Positions 6,901 to 13,028 of a stretch of 14,044 nucleotides of DNA are shown piece after piece. Origin of the DNA: Halothiobacillaceae bacterium (GTDB taxonomy: Bacteria > Pseudomonadota > Gammaproteobacteria > Halothiobacillales > Halothiobacillaceae); NCBI GenBank assembly GCA_011380105.1, contig DRZW01000038.1, positions 1 through 14,044 on the forward strand. The letters run 5' to 3'. Under the pieces are notes generated by a model. It made no database searches. It saw nothing but the letters and a program-made list of their open reading frames with translations, and was not told the origin of the DNA. The number at the start of each line of letters is the position of its first letter. Position 1 is the stretch's first letter. A program made the translations under genes and the position numbers.

Positions 6901-7957
6901 TGAACTGATCAAGCCTGACCTCAACCATCGGCTGCTCCAGACTGAGATCAAAACGGCCATCGAGTTTAAAGCTCAGCGTCCCGTCGAACTGTGGATCGAA
7001 GCAACCGGGGTTGAGCTCAGTGGCCTGTACATCAAACTGTCCTGAGAGGCCATCGACCAAATCAAGCTGCCCACCGGTACATAACACCCCATCTAGTATG
7101 TTTAATGTCAGCCGGTCAAGCACCACCTGCTCAGGGCTGGCTTCAACTCGGCCGTAGGCATAAACAGGCGGTAGGTCAACAGGGTTGATCGCGATCTCCG
7201 GGCGAATCTCTACCTGCGGCAAGGCACCGGCTATAGCCACCCGTCCATCCAGCCGGTTACCCTCGGCATTGACCAAAAAATTAAGATTGGCATCCAGATG
7301 ATGCGCCGGGTCGAGCCCGAGTGCGACAGCACCTTCGGCAGAAACTTGTGCCTGATCGGTCTGCACATCAAGCTGATAAAGATTCAGCGTGGCATCTGCC
7401 CCGGCCACAAACGCCGATAGATGCAGGTGATGCAGGTCAATCTGCTGGCTGTCGACCATGAGGGTAAGATCACTGATCACTACCGATGGCAGGCTAATTC
7501 TCACCGGTAGTTGCCAGTCTTGCTCAAATACCGCCAGCGGATCGGTATCAGTGGGTTCTGGGGGCGGGGCATCCTCCGCTGCGGCTGGTAGTGCAATGCG
7601 TGCATCGACCACCGTGACCGGCTGGAGCTTTATTTCCGCGCGCCAGAACGGCCACCAAGCCAGCCCCAGTTCGACTAGCCCAACTTCGGCCTTCAAACCA
7701 TCGGGCTGTGTTTCTGCATAATGGATATCTTTAAGTATCAGCCCACCCCACAGGCTGCCGCTGACCGAACCGACGGAAAGCTCAGGAACAAATGATTCTG
7801 CCTGACCAACAGCCCAGCGAGCGCCGGACTCGCTGGCCGTGAGCCATAACACGGCGATAAACACGACTGCCAATACAGTCCCGAGCAACCAACCGAGAAT
7901 CTGTGTCAACCAGTGGAGCAGGCTGACTAAGCTAAACGCCGAGATCCGCTTTGCCAT
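3980..7957 (-). CDS. tamB: TamB, translocation and assembly module inner-membrane subunit (DUF490)
   Basis: TamB is a very long periplasm-spanning protein anchored in the inner membrane. It contacts TamA and takes part in outer-membrane protein assembly and in phospholipid transport between membranes. The 1325-residue product has a single N-terminal transmembrane helix (about 20-41). A long periplasmic region follows, rich in alternating hydrophobic residues, with many repeated short beta-strand phrases of the AsmA-like bridge type. The conserved C-terminal DUF490 part includes SDALSMLLTGRRLGQGG and GLAGTRLSVGRQITDNLLVR, and ends IYQFDRD. Length is close to E. coli TamB (1259). Its ATG overlaps the tamA stop by one base (TAATG), typical of translational coupling. 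Two bases downstream the metallopeptidase gene begins. No frameshift is visible. Confidence 0.95.
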   Translation of the reverse strand: MAKRISAFSLVSLLHWLTQILGWLLGTVLAVVFIAVLWLTASESGARWAVGQAESFVPELSVGSVSGSLWGGLILKDIHYAETQPDGLKAEVGLVELGLAWWPFWRAEIKLQPVTVVDARIALPAAAEDAPPPEPTDTDPLAVFEQDWQLPVRISLPSVVISDLTLMVDSQQIDLHHLHLSAFVAGADATLNLYQLDVQTDQAQVSAEGAVALGLDPAHHLDANLNFLVNAEGNRLDGRVAIAGALPQVEIRPEIAINPVDLPPVYAYGRVEASPEQVVLDRLTLNILDGVLCTGGQLDLVDGLSGQFDVQATELNPGCFDPQFDGTLSFKLDGRFDLSLEQPMVEVRLDQFSGSVAGEQIEQISGLIKLADNHLNVDLKAHFADGRFDLNADLGLDAHSPVSVDLEARQAQLAPFVLPVLLGVDELRPLLAETPRDLSLLLDADLSIQGSMPDTTQPLETLPAFEMALKKFSLDVAGLAEGIDAFAVQTGFDLRSADEQLALSDWFIELPGLAMNADIQANLTALLADIAGDEQDKPEIPPWQQTPVQIDLDFSVPEIAALPWAMITPFAPELDAFATPTGAVNLNLAVSGDALAPVGSGQLQLSGFHGFDARVDRAVFEFQAQGLEQAELVFDISEVEYAQQRHLDRARLRLEGGLAHLTARLSAQSPHADAEFALEGGLIDERFTGHITRLWLAVPEIAELETTQPAAFAADGDAQQIENFCLAPRKLGPNAIAASADVGQLCVSASHQAGAVNARARGDWLLADLLAMTGLPDFAQIEAPGRLFLNVDASLDAAGVPDVQASLSLPANEVRFKNESFPDLAYQDFNVDASLKNQQLKAQAQGGLVGYFSFALDGDYHLESEQFNAEFQLAGIEEQGISLAALVRLTEEILGTAIGPVDEVSGWLSAQIHASGNIDSPVFDGEILLEELAFDSLETGTAYHDGRILLTLTEDGSVSLDGGLSGKAQTPDVPVFEPNRVRTRASAPTEGRLTLTGSGSIADLTDWYFDLHVAGEAIPVLRLPVLALDARPDLQIHARSDGASVRGVVHVPLAIAQVADLPQSAVTSSSDLVIEGQTVEEPVSPYALTGDIDLLLGDEISLRGLGFASRVAGELKVILRPDDPLSLVGEISLVDGRYSALGQTLKVETGRLIFAGPPGDPGLDVSAIRELHDADDTVAGLKITGSLTEPVAEVFSRPPTSQSDALSMLLTGRRLGQGGSSDEGALLMNAITGLGLRGGDTLAQQVGSAFGFDEFGIDTDNGLAGTRLSVGRQITDNLLVRYAIGVFDGVGELITRYRINRALSIEVITSPESQGGDVIYQFDRD

Positions 7958-9702
7958 TAAAAGTCAGCCCCAATGCCTATGTGAAAGGTGATGTTATTAG
8001 CATCACCCGTTAGCGGCACGCCGATATCGAAGCGTACCTGACCGATGGGTGAGCGCCAACGCACGCCCATACCGGTACCAGTATGTAAATCCATATCTTT
8101 AACATCATCAAAGGCATTACCGGTGTCGACAAACCCGGCGATAAACCAGTCATCCCCAACCACCGGGTACATTGCCTCAAAGCTGCCCACCACTTTGTAC
8201 TGCCCGCCAACGAGCTGGCCATTAGCATTCTTCGGGGCTAGCGATTCAAAATCATAACCACGCACCGAGTTGTCACCACCGGCGAAAAAACGCAACGATT
8301 TGGGCACTTTATCAAATCCATTGGAGACCACAGCCCCGCCTTCACCACGCACTTTAAAGATAAAATCCCCCAGCGGAAGGTAAAAGCCCGCAAAAGCCGT
8401 ACCCCGAATTAAGGAGGTGCTAGATGCAATTTCTTCAGCCGCGCCCTGTATGGAGGTCGACAGCACCATCCCATGGGTGGGGAATAGCGGGTCATCGACC
8501 TCGGTACGACTGGCGCGCGCGCCTAACAGCAAGAAGTTATTGGTCTCGGCCGGTTCACGGCCATACTTACTGCGTTCTAGCAGGTATTCGGTAAACAAGG
8601 AGGTGGACCAGCGCTCGCGCTCTACCGCCCATTGCGCACCGACGGCGGAAGACAGCGTTTCGATATTATTGTTATCTTCTCGGTTGGCACGGGCATAGAT
8701 ATCATATTTCTGAAAGAGCGGATCGGAGCTACGCGGCATACTGTAGGCCGCCTCTATCCGCTGGGAGACCTGGGAGACGGAAGTGCGCGCATCAATGTTG
8801 TGACCGCGTTTGTTGATGTAGCGGCGAATCATACGCGCCCCGACCCGAGGACCGGTGTCGGTGCCATACCCGGCGCGAAACTCATAGGTGGTGCGCGGGT
8901 TTACGGTGGTCTGAACCTGTATCGGCACCTGATGGTCAGCACGCTGCTCTAGCATGGGCCGCACCGTGACCGCCCGGAAGTAGTCGGTGCTGCCTAAATT
9001 ACGGTTAATCTGTAACAAACGGCTACTGGTGTAGTCATCACCCGGCGCCACCCCAGCGAGGCTGGAAGCCAAGCTGGGGCGCAGAATATCCTGAATGATC
9101 TGAATCTCACCAAAACGATAACGCTCACCGGCCTCCATCACCAAAATAATTTTGGCGGTCTGGGTTTCGGGATCAACCCGTAACTGCGCTTTACTATAGC
9201 GCGCATCCAGATAGCCTAAGCGATGAGCACGATCACGGATGCCATCGCGCAGTTGGTCATACTCTCGTTGCACCAATGGGGCATCAACTTTCGGGGTGTT
9301 GTTGGCAATAAAGTCTGATATGGCCTGAAAATCCAGCAACGCCTGCGGGATATCTAGCTCAACCTCAGTAAGATACGTTGGCGGCCCGGCATCAATTTCC
9401 AGAATCGGTACAATGCAGCCATCCTTGAACTCCACACGCTGTTCTATTTCGGCATTAAAATGCCCCAATGCCTGCAAAGCCCGTTCGGCGGCCTCGCTGG
9501 CACTGCGCAGATAACGCCTTGCCTGAGCGGTGGAGGCATCACAACCAAAGGCGATTTGCGGCACGCTCAAGTCCACGTTGGTCATTAAGGCGGCATCTTC
9601 TAACCCCAGCACCTGAATGCGGGGCTTGGCCTGTAGCTGATCGGCGCTAACCAGTAAGCTGCCTGCAGCAAACCCCGCCAGAATCCGCGACCGATTGATC
9701 AC
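7957..9702 (-). CDS. tamA: TamA, outer-membrane Omp85 subunit of the translocation and assembly module
   Basis: TamA is an Omp85-family outer-membrane barrel that works with TamB. The 581-residue precursor has a signal peptide (basic start, hydrophobic 7-20, likely cleavage after Ala25), then about 240 residues of POTRA domains. GPPTYLTEVEL (106-116) opens the second and RFGEIQII (196-203) the third. The 16-strand barrel begins near 270. The family's L6 motif appears as GGDNSVRGYDFESL, with RGY at 491-493, and the protein ends in Phe as a beta-signal should. Length matches E. coli TamA (577). The start is GTG (plus-strand 9700-9702), overlapping the parE stop as GTGA. No in-frame ATG exists before residue 40, and only the GTG start gives a complete signal peptide, so I trust it. 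Confidence 0.94.
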   Translation of the reverse strand: MINRSRILAGFAAGSLLVSADQLQAKPRIQVLGLEDAALMTNVDLSVPQIAFGCDASTAQARRYLRSASEAAERALQALGHFNAEIEQRVEFKDGCIVPILEIDAGPPTYLTEVELDIPQALLDFQAISDFIANNTPKVDAPLVQREYDQLRDGIRDRAHRLGYLDARYSKAQLRVDPETQTAKIILVMEAGERYRFGEIQIIQDILRPSLASSLAGVAPGDDYTSSRLLQINRNLGSTDYFRAVTVRPMLEQRADHQVPIQVQTTVNPRTTYEFRAGYGTDTGPRVGARMIRRYINKRGHNIDARTSVSQVSQRIEAAYSMPRSSDPLFQKYDIYARANREDNNNIETLSSAVGAQWAVERERWSTSLFTEYLLERSKYGREPAETNNFLLLGARASRTEVDDPLFPTHGMVLSTSIQGAAEEIASSTSLIRGTAFAGFYLPLGDFIFKVRGEGGAVVSNGFDKVPKSLRFFAGGDNSVRGYDFESLAPKNANGQLVGGQYKVVGSFEAMYPVVGDDWFIAGFVDTGNAFDDVKDMDLHTGTGMGVRWRSPIGQVRFDIGVPLTGDANNITFHIGIGADF

Positions 9703-11594
9703 ACCCTAACCTCGGCTAAATCACCATGACGTTCCAGCCAACGACGACGGTCGGCTGCGCGTTTTTTGGCCAGAAGCATATCGAATAACTGCTCTACCGC
9801 CTGCGGATCGTCAATCTGTAACTGCACTAAACGGCGTGATTCGGGAGCCAGTGTCGATTCACGCAATTGTACCGGGTTCATTTCACCCAAGCCCTTAAAG
9901 CGGGTAACCTGAATCCGCGCTCGGTTTTTTTCCAGACGGGCGATGAGTTCATCGCGTTCGGCTTCATCCAATGCGTAGTAGGTTTCCTTGCCCTGATCGA
10001 CCCGATAAAGCGGTGGCATGGCCACAAAAACCGCGCCGTGCTCGACCAAGGCCCGAAAATGGCGCAGAAATAGCGCAACCAGCAGGGTGGCGATATGCAT
10101 CCCGTCCGAGTCGGCATCCGCCAGAATGCAAATCTTACCGTAGCGCAGGCCGGATAAGTCATCGCTACCTGGCTCCAAACCCAAGGCAACGGCAATATCA
10201 TGAACCTCCTGATTAGCCAGCACCTGTGCCGGATCGGTCTCCCAGGTGTTTAGAATTTTACCGCGCAACGGCATGATCGCCTGAAAATCACGATCACGCG
10301 CCTGTTTGGCCGAGCCACCAGCCGAATCACCTTCCACCAAAAATAATTCGGTGCGGGAAAGATCAGTGGCGGCACAATCAGCCAGTTTACCGGGCAGAGC
10401 CGGACCACTGGTAACCCGTTTTCGGGCAATCTTTTTCTCGGCACGTAACCGTTTTTGGGCCGATTCAATCGCCAGTTTGGCAATCTGCTCACCTACATCC
10501 GGATGCTGGTTAAGCCATAGTGAAAGCGCATCTTTGATCGCATTGGAAACAAATGCTGTTACCTTGCGCGAAGAAAGCCGCTCTTTGGTTTGCCCGGCAA
10601 ACTGCGGGTCGTTTACCTTCGCCGAGAGGACAAACCGCACGCGCTCAAAGACATCATCCGGGGCCAGCTTTAAGCCACGCGGCAATAAATTGTGGATTTC
10701 ACAAAATTCGCGCAGCCCGTCCACCAAGCCTTGGCGCAGGCCGTTAACATGCGTGCCGCCCTGCACGGTTGGAATCAAATTAACATAACTTTCCGCTACT
10801 GGCTCAACCGGCTGCTCCGCCCAGACCAGGGCCCAAGATACCATCATGGTTTCATTTGCCACCGTATCGGTAAACGCTCCGACAAACCCATCCTCAGGGA
10901 TAACCGCCTGACTACCGACCTGCTCTAATAAATAATCCCGCAAGCCTTGCTCATATTGCCACTGTTGCTGCTCACCGGTTTTTTCATCAAAAAACCGTAC
11001 CAGTAACCCCGGACACAGCACCGCTTTAGCCTTTAACACATGCTCAAGATGGGCGCGATTAAATCCAGGATGATCAAAATACGACTCCTCCGGCCAGAAC
11101 CGCAGCATGGTGCCGGTATTCCGTTTGCCGACGGTATCAATCTCCTGCAGTGGCTCGACCACCGCGCCGTGTTCAAAAGCAATGGCATAGCGTTTACCGT
11201 CGCGTTTTATCTCTACCTCCAACCGACGGCTTAATGCGTTGACCACCGACACTCCCACGCCGTGCAAACCACCTGAAAACTGATAGCTTTTATTGGAAAA
11301 CTTCCCCCCGGCGTGCAGGCGGGTCAAAATAAGCTCAACCCCGGTGATACCATACTCAGGATGGATATCAACCGGCATACCTCGGCCATCATCGGTTACC
11401 GTCAGAGAATTATCGCTGTGCAAAGTGACGCTTATCTGTTTGGCAAAACCACTGACCGCCTCATCCACGCTGTTATCAATCACCTCTTGGGCAAGGTGAT
11501 TGGGGCGGGTTGTATCGGTGTACATGCCCGGGCGTTTCTGTACTGGCTCCAACCCGGTTAGCACCTCGATGGATTGTGCATCGTATTGCGACAT
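9699..11594 (-). CDS. parE: DNA topoisomerase IV subunit B
   Basis: ParE is the ATPase subunit of topoisomerase IV, which with ParC decatenates daughter chromosomes and relaxes supercoils. The 631-residue length equals E. coli ParE (630) and lacks the extra domain that makes GyrB about 800 residues. Domains: GHKL ATPase with EVIDNS (37-42), DDGRGMP (68-74), LHAGGKF (93-99) and GGLHGVGVSVV (108-118); transducer with QTKERL (345-350, catalytic Lys347); TOPRIM with EGDSAGG (421-427), PLRGKILN (442-449, the quinolone-interaction region) and DADSDG (493-498). These key residues are all present. The ATG at 11594 gives the normal family N-terminus, with AGGAA about 10 bases upstream. Its stop overlaps the tamA GTG by four bases. 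It is the first gene of the minus-strand cluster and divergent from cnoX. Confidence 0.96.
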   Translation of the reverse strand: MSQYDAQSIEVLTGLEPVQKRPGMYTDTTRPNHLAQEVIDNSVDEAVSGFAKQISVTLHSDNSLTVTDDGRGMPVDIHPEYGITGVELILTRLHAGGKFSNKSYQFSGGLHGVGVSVVNALSRRLEVEIKRDGKRYAIAFEHGAVVEPLQEIDTVGKRNTGTMLRFWPEESYFDHPGFNRAHLEHVLKAKAVLCPGLLVRFFDEKTGEQQQWQYEQGLRDYLLEQVGSQAVIPEDGFVGAFTDTVANETMMVSWALVWAEQPVEPVAESYVNLIPTVQGGTHVNGLRQGLVDGLREFCEIHNLLPRGLKLAPDDVFERVRFVLSAKVNDPQFAGQTKERLSSRKVTAFVSNAIKDALSLWLNQHPDVGEQIAKLAIESAQKRLRAEKKIARKRVTSGPALPGKLADCAATDLSRTELFLVEGDSAGGSAKQARDRDFQAIMPLRGKILNTWETDPAQVLANQEVHDIAVALGLEPGSDDLSGLRYGKICILADADSDGMHIATLLVALFLRHFRALVEHGAVFVAMPPLYRVDQGKETYYALDEAERDELIARLEKNRARIQVTRFKGLGEMNPVQLRESTLAPESRRLVQLQIDDPQAVEQLFDMLLAKKRAADRRRWLERHGDLAEVRV

Positions 11595-11615
11595 AAAAGC
11601 GTTATTCCTGACAGT

Positions 11616-11643
11616 TAAATACCTTAACTCTATGATTGCTCAA
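11616..11643 (-). promoter_or_regulatory. Candidate sigma-70-like promoter of the parE-tamAB operon
   Basis: Read on the minus strand, TTGAGC (plus 11638-11643) and TATTTA (plus 11616-11621) are separated by 16 bases and lie 22 bases upstream of the parE start. Matches to consensus are partial. The -10 sits inside an inverted repeat, GTTAA-N5-TTAAC (11614-11628), which could be a repressor site. The remaining divergent interval up to 11777 should also hold the cnoX promoter. TTGAAA (11708-11713) is a possible -35, without a good -10 partner. Confidence 0.35.
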
Positions 11644-11777
11644 GTACAGCACCAAAAAGCGCCGATCCCAGATTCTAACCGAAGCACAAGATTTTTCCTG
11701 AACGATCTTGAAAAGAGATCACCTAATCACCAAATACAGGGTAAGCTACCAATATCACTTTTCATCGGAACAAGAAT

Positions 11778-12641
11778 ATGAATACCAGTGCAAACGTATA
11801 TTCCGTCTCTAGTGCCGAATTTCAGGAAAAAGTCTTACTGGCCTCGCAGCAAACACCGGTCTTAGTGGATTTCTGGGCAGAATGGTGCGGACCGTGCCAA
11901 ACGTTAATGCCACTGTTAACGCAAATTGTCGAATCCTACGGCGGTAAACTTAAACTAGCTAAGATCAACACCGAAGAGGAAGGCGAGCTCGCAGCCCAAA
12001 TGGGCATTCGTAGTCTGCCTACGGTGGTAATGTTCATCGATGGCCGACCAGTAGATCAGTTCCAGGGCGCTTTACCGGAAGGAAATATTCGCGAATTTAT
12101 CGGCAAGTATGTGCAGTCTGAGATTGACCAGATTCGCCAAAAAGCCCGCGCCTTGCAAGACAGTGGTGATAACGAAGCGGCCAAAGAACTATTGCGCCAA
12201 GCCAATCAAAAAGAGCCGGAAAATATTGAAGTGCTGCTGGATCTTGCAAACATTCTCGCCGCCGAAGCGCAATACGATCAAGCCATCGAAATCCTAAACG
12301 CCCTGCCGATGGCTGCCGCCACCCGGGATGACGTCCGCGAGCTTAAAGCCCGAATTGAGATGAGCCAGCAAGCCGGACAGGGGCCTTCTATGGAAGAACT
12401 GCGCGAGCAGATCGAAGTAAACCCCAAAGACTGCGCCGCCCGCGAGCAGCTTGCCGCGAAACTGGCCATGCAAAATGATCTTGAAGGCGCGCTTGAGCAG
12501 TATCATCAGATTATGTTGCATGACCGCAATTACAACGAAGGCGCCGGTCAGAAAGGGATGATCAAAATCTTTGAAATGCTCGGCGGCGAACACCCTTTAA
12601 CCCGCAGCTATCGCCGCCGGATGTATAGCCTGATGTATTAA
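11778..12641 (+). CDS. cnoX: CnoX/YbbN-type chaperedoxin: thioredoxin domain fused to TPR repeats
   Basis: CnoX is a cytoplasmic holdase that protects proteins from oxidative aggregation and delivers them to GroEL/ES and DnaK. The 287-residue product has an N-terminal thioredoxin fold (about 8-112) with WCGPC (36-40) and the cis-Pro loop SLPT (79-82). A helical TPR region (about 118-287) ends in LTRSYRRRMYSLMY, the C-terminal signature of this family. E. coli CnoX carries SxxC and lacks disulfide-reductase activity. This one has an intact CxxC, like the redox-competent CnoX described in Caulobacter, so it may combine reductase and holdase roles (inference). Length equals the family norm (E. 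coli 284). The ATG at 11778 has only a weak GGA about 10 bases upstream. It is divergent from parE and nothing overlaps it. Confidence 0.93.
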   Translation: MNTSANVYSVSSAEFQEKVLLASQQTPVLVDFWAEWCGPCQTLMPLLTQIVESYGGKLKLAKINTEEEGELAAQMGIRSLPTVVMFIDGRPVDQFQGALPEGNIREFIGKYVQSEIDQIRQKARALQDSGDNEAAKELLRQANQKEPENIEVLLDLANILAAEAQYDQAIEILNALPMAAATRDDVRELKARIEMSQQAGQGPSMEELREQIEVNPKDCAAREQLAAKLAMQNDLEGALEQYHQIMLHDRNYNEGAGQKGMIKIFEMLGGEHPLTRSYRRRMYSLMY

Positions 12642-12646
12642 CGAGC

Positions 12647-12652
12647 TATAAT
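12647..12652 (+). promoter_or_regulatory. Perfect -10 box just after the cnoX stop
   Basis: TATAAT starts six bases after the cnoX stop codon. At 16-19 bases upstream there is no good -35, because that stretch is the end of cnoX. If used, transcription would start near 12659, exactly where the foldable segment 12657-12769 begins. A chance match in AT-rich sequence after a stop is possible. Confidence 0.3.
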
Positions 12653-12656
12653 AAAA

Positions 12657-12769
12657 CCGGGAGCCTCGAAAAAACCTCTTTGCAGTCCGATTGCGGTGTC
12701 GCATGCGGATTTAAAGCTTTCATGCTCCTTTCGGGCGCAGTCGTTGTCAGCGTAAAAACAACTTCCCGG
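12657..12769 (+). ncRNA. Candidate structured small RNA downstream of cnoX
   Basis: No gene is visible here, but several helices can form. CCGGGA (12657-12662) pairs with TCCCGG (12764-12769) as a closing helix. AGTCCG (12684-12689) pairs with CGGATT (12706-12711, one wobble), stacked across a 2x2 mismatch on TGCG/CGCA with a GTGT loop. GTTGT (12743-12747) pairs with ACAAC (12758-12762). ATTTTAT follows at 12772-12778, a modest T-rich end. A TATAAT box lies immediately upstream. I recognise none of 6S RNA, RNase P RNA, tmRNA or the signal recognition particle RNA in it. It could instead be the cnoX 3' UTR. The fold was found by eye only. Confidence 0.25.
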
Positions 12770-12808
12770 CCATTTTATCCCTCGCGCCTACCGATTCGCC
12801 TAGAGTGA

Positions 12809-12866
12809 ATTGGGGCGCGCTTGATCCGATGCAAAGCGTGCAGGCTACCGATGGCCTGCCCCCAAT
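12809..12866 (+). ncRNA. Compact three-way-junction RNA fold
   Basis: Three helices fit together with a single unpaired junction base. P1 is ATTGGGG (12809-12815) with CCCCAAT (12860-12866), 7 bp. P2 is 12816-12822 with 12834-12840, 7 bp including one G-T wobble and an 11-base loop. P3 is CAGGC (12841-12845) with GCCTG (12854-12858), 5 bp and an 8-base loop. Only C12859 is unpaired at the junction, so 38 of 58 bases are paired. Both hairpin loops contain CCGATG (12826-12831 and 12848-12853). It lies 163 bases before the cNMP/CBS gene, so it could be a leader element of that gene or a separate RNA. I cannot assign it to a known riboswitch class. Confidence 0.4.
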
Positions 12867-12941
12867 CTTCTTGATATATCTCATCGCTCACTGTGCGAGG
12901 ATTTGCACTTAGACTTGCTCGCTTGAGTTTTCGTGTTTAGC

Positions 12942-12947
12942 TATAAC
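12942..12947 (+). promoter_or_regulatory. Possible -10 box of the cNMP/CBS gene
   Basis: TATAAC matches the -10 consensus at five of six positions. The bases 15-18 upstream give no good -35. Transcription from here would start near 12954 and make a 75-base leader that contains the whole fold described for 12959-13023. It would exclude the three-way junction upstream. Confidence 0.3.
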
Positions 12948-12958
12948 AAGTTTTGCTA

Positions 12959-13023
12959 AGCCTTTGCCCGTTTACCCCCAGCGGTGGTAACTTAAGCCTT
13001 CAAGGACTAACACCGCAAAGGCT
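12959..13023 (+). promoter_or_regulatory. Leader with a helix that would sequester the ribosome-binding site
   Basis: AGCCTTTGC (12959-12967) is the exact reverse complement of GCAAAGGCT (13015-13023), which contains the probable Shine-Dalgarno AAAGG (13017-13021) of the gene starting at 13029. Inside the loop, GTTTACC (12970-12976) can pair with GGTAAC (12986-12991). An alternative helix, GCGGTG (12981-12986) with CACCGC (13011-13016), clashes with the 9-bp helix at two bases and would leave the Shine-Dalgarno free. A second copy of the anti-Shine-Dalgarno arm, AGCCTT (12995-13000), offers another partner. The arrangement resembles a translational switch, but no ligand or protein is known. 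Confidence 0.35.
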
Positions 13024-13028
13024 CAGTC

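Noticed and set aside
10306..10788. 160-residue open frame antisense to parE
   Set aside because: parE is highly conserved here, and the antisense frame shows no family features or ribosome-binding site.
11500..11781. Plus-strand open frame between parE and cnoX
   Set aside because: Its first part is antisense to the parE N-terminus and its end abuts cnoX. It carries no family features, and the interval is better explained as a divergent promoter region.
12823..12858. Resemblance to the c-di-GMP-I (GEMM) riboswitch through GCAAAGC and CTACCGATGG
   Set aside because: The two phrases are in GEMM order but only about 11 bases apart. The GGCAAACC segment, GAAA tetraloop and its receptor helix are absent, and the local bases pair as a different three-way junction.
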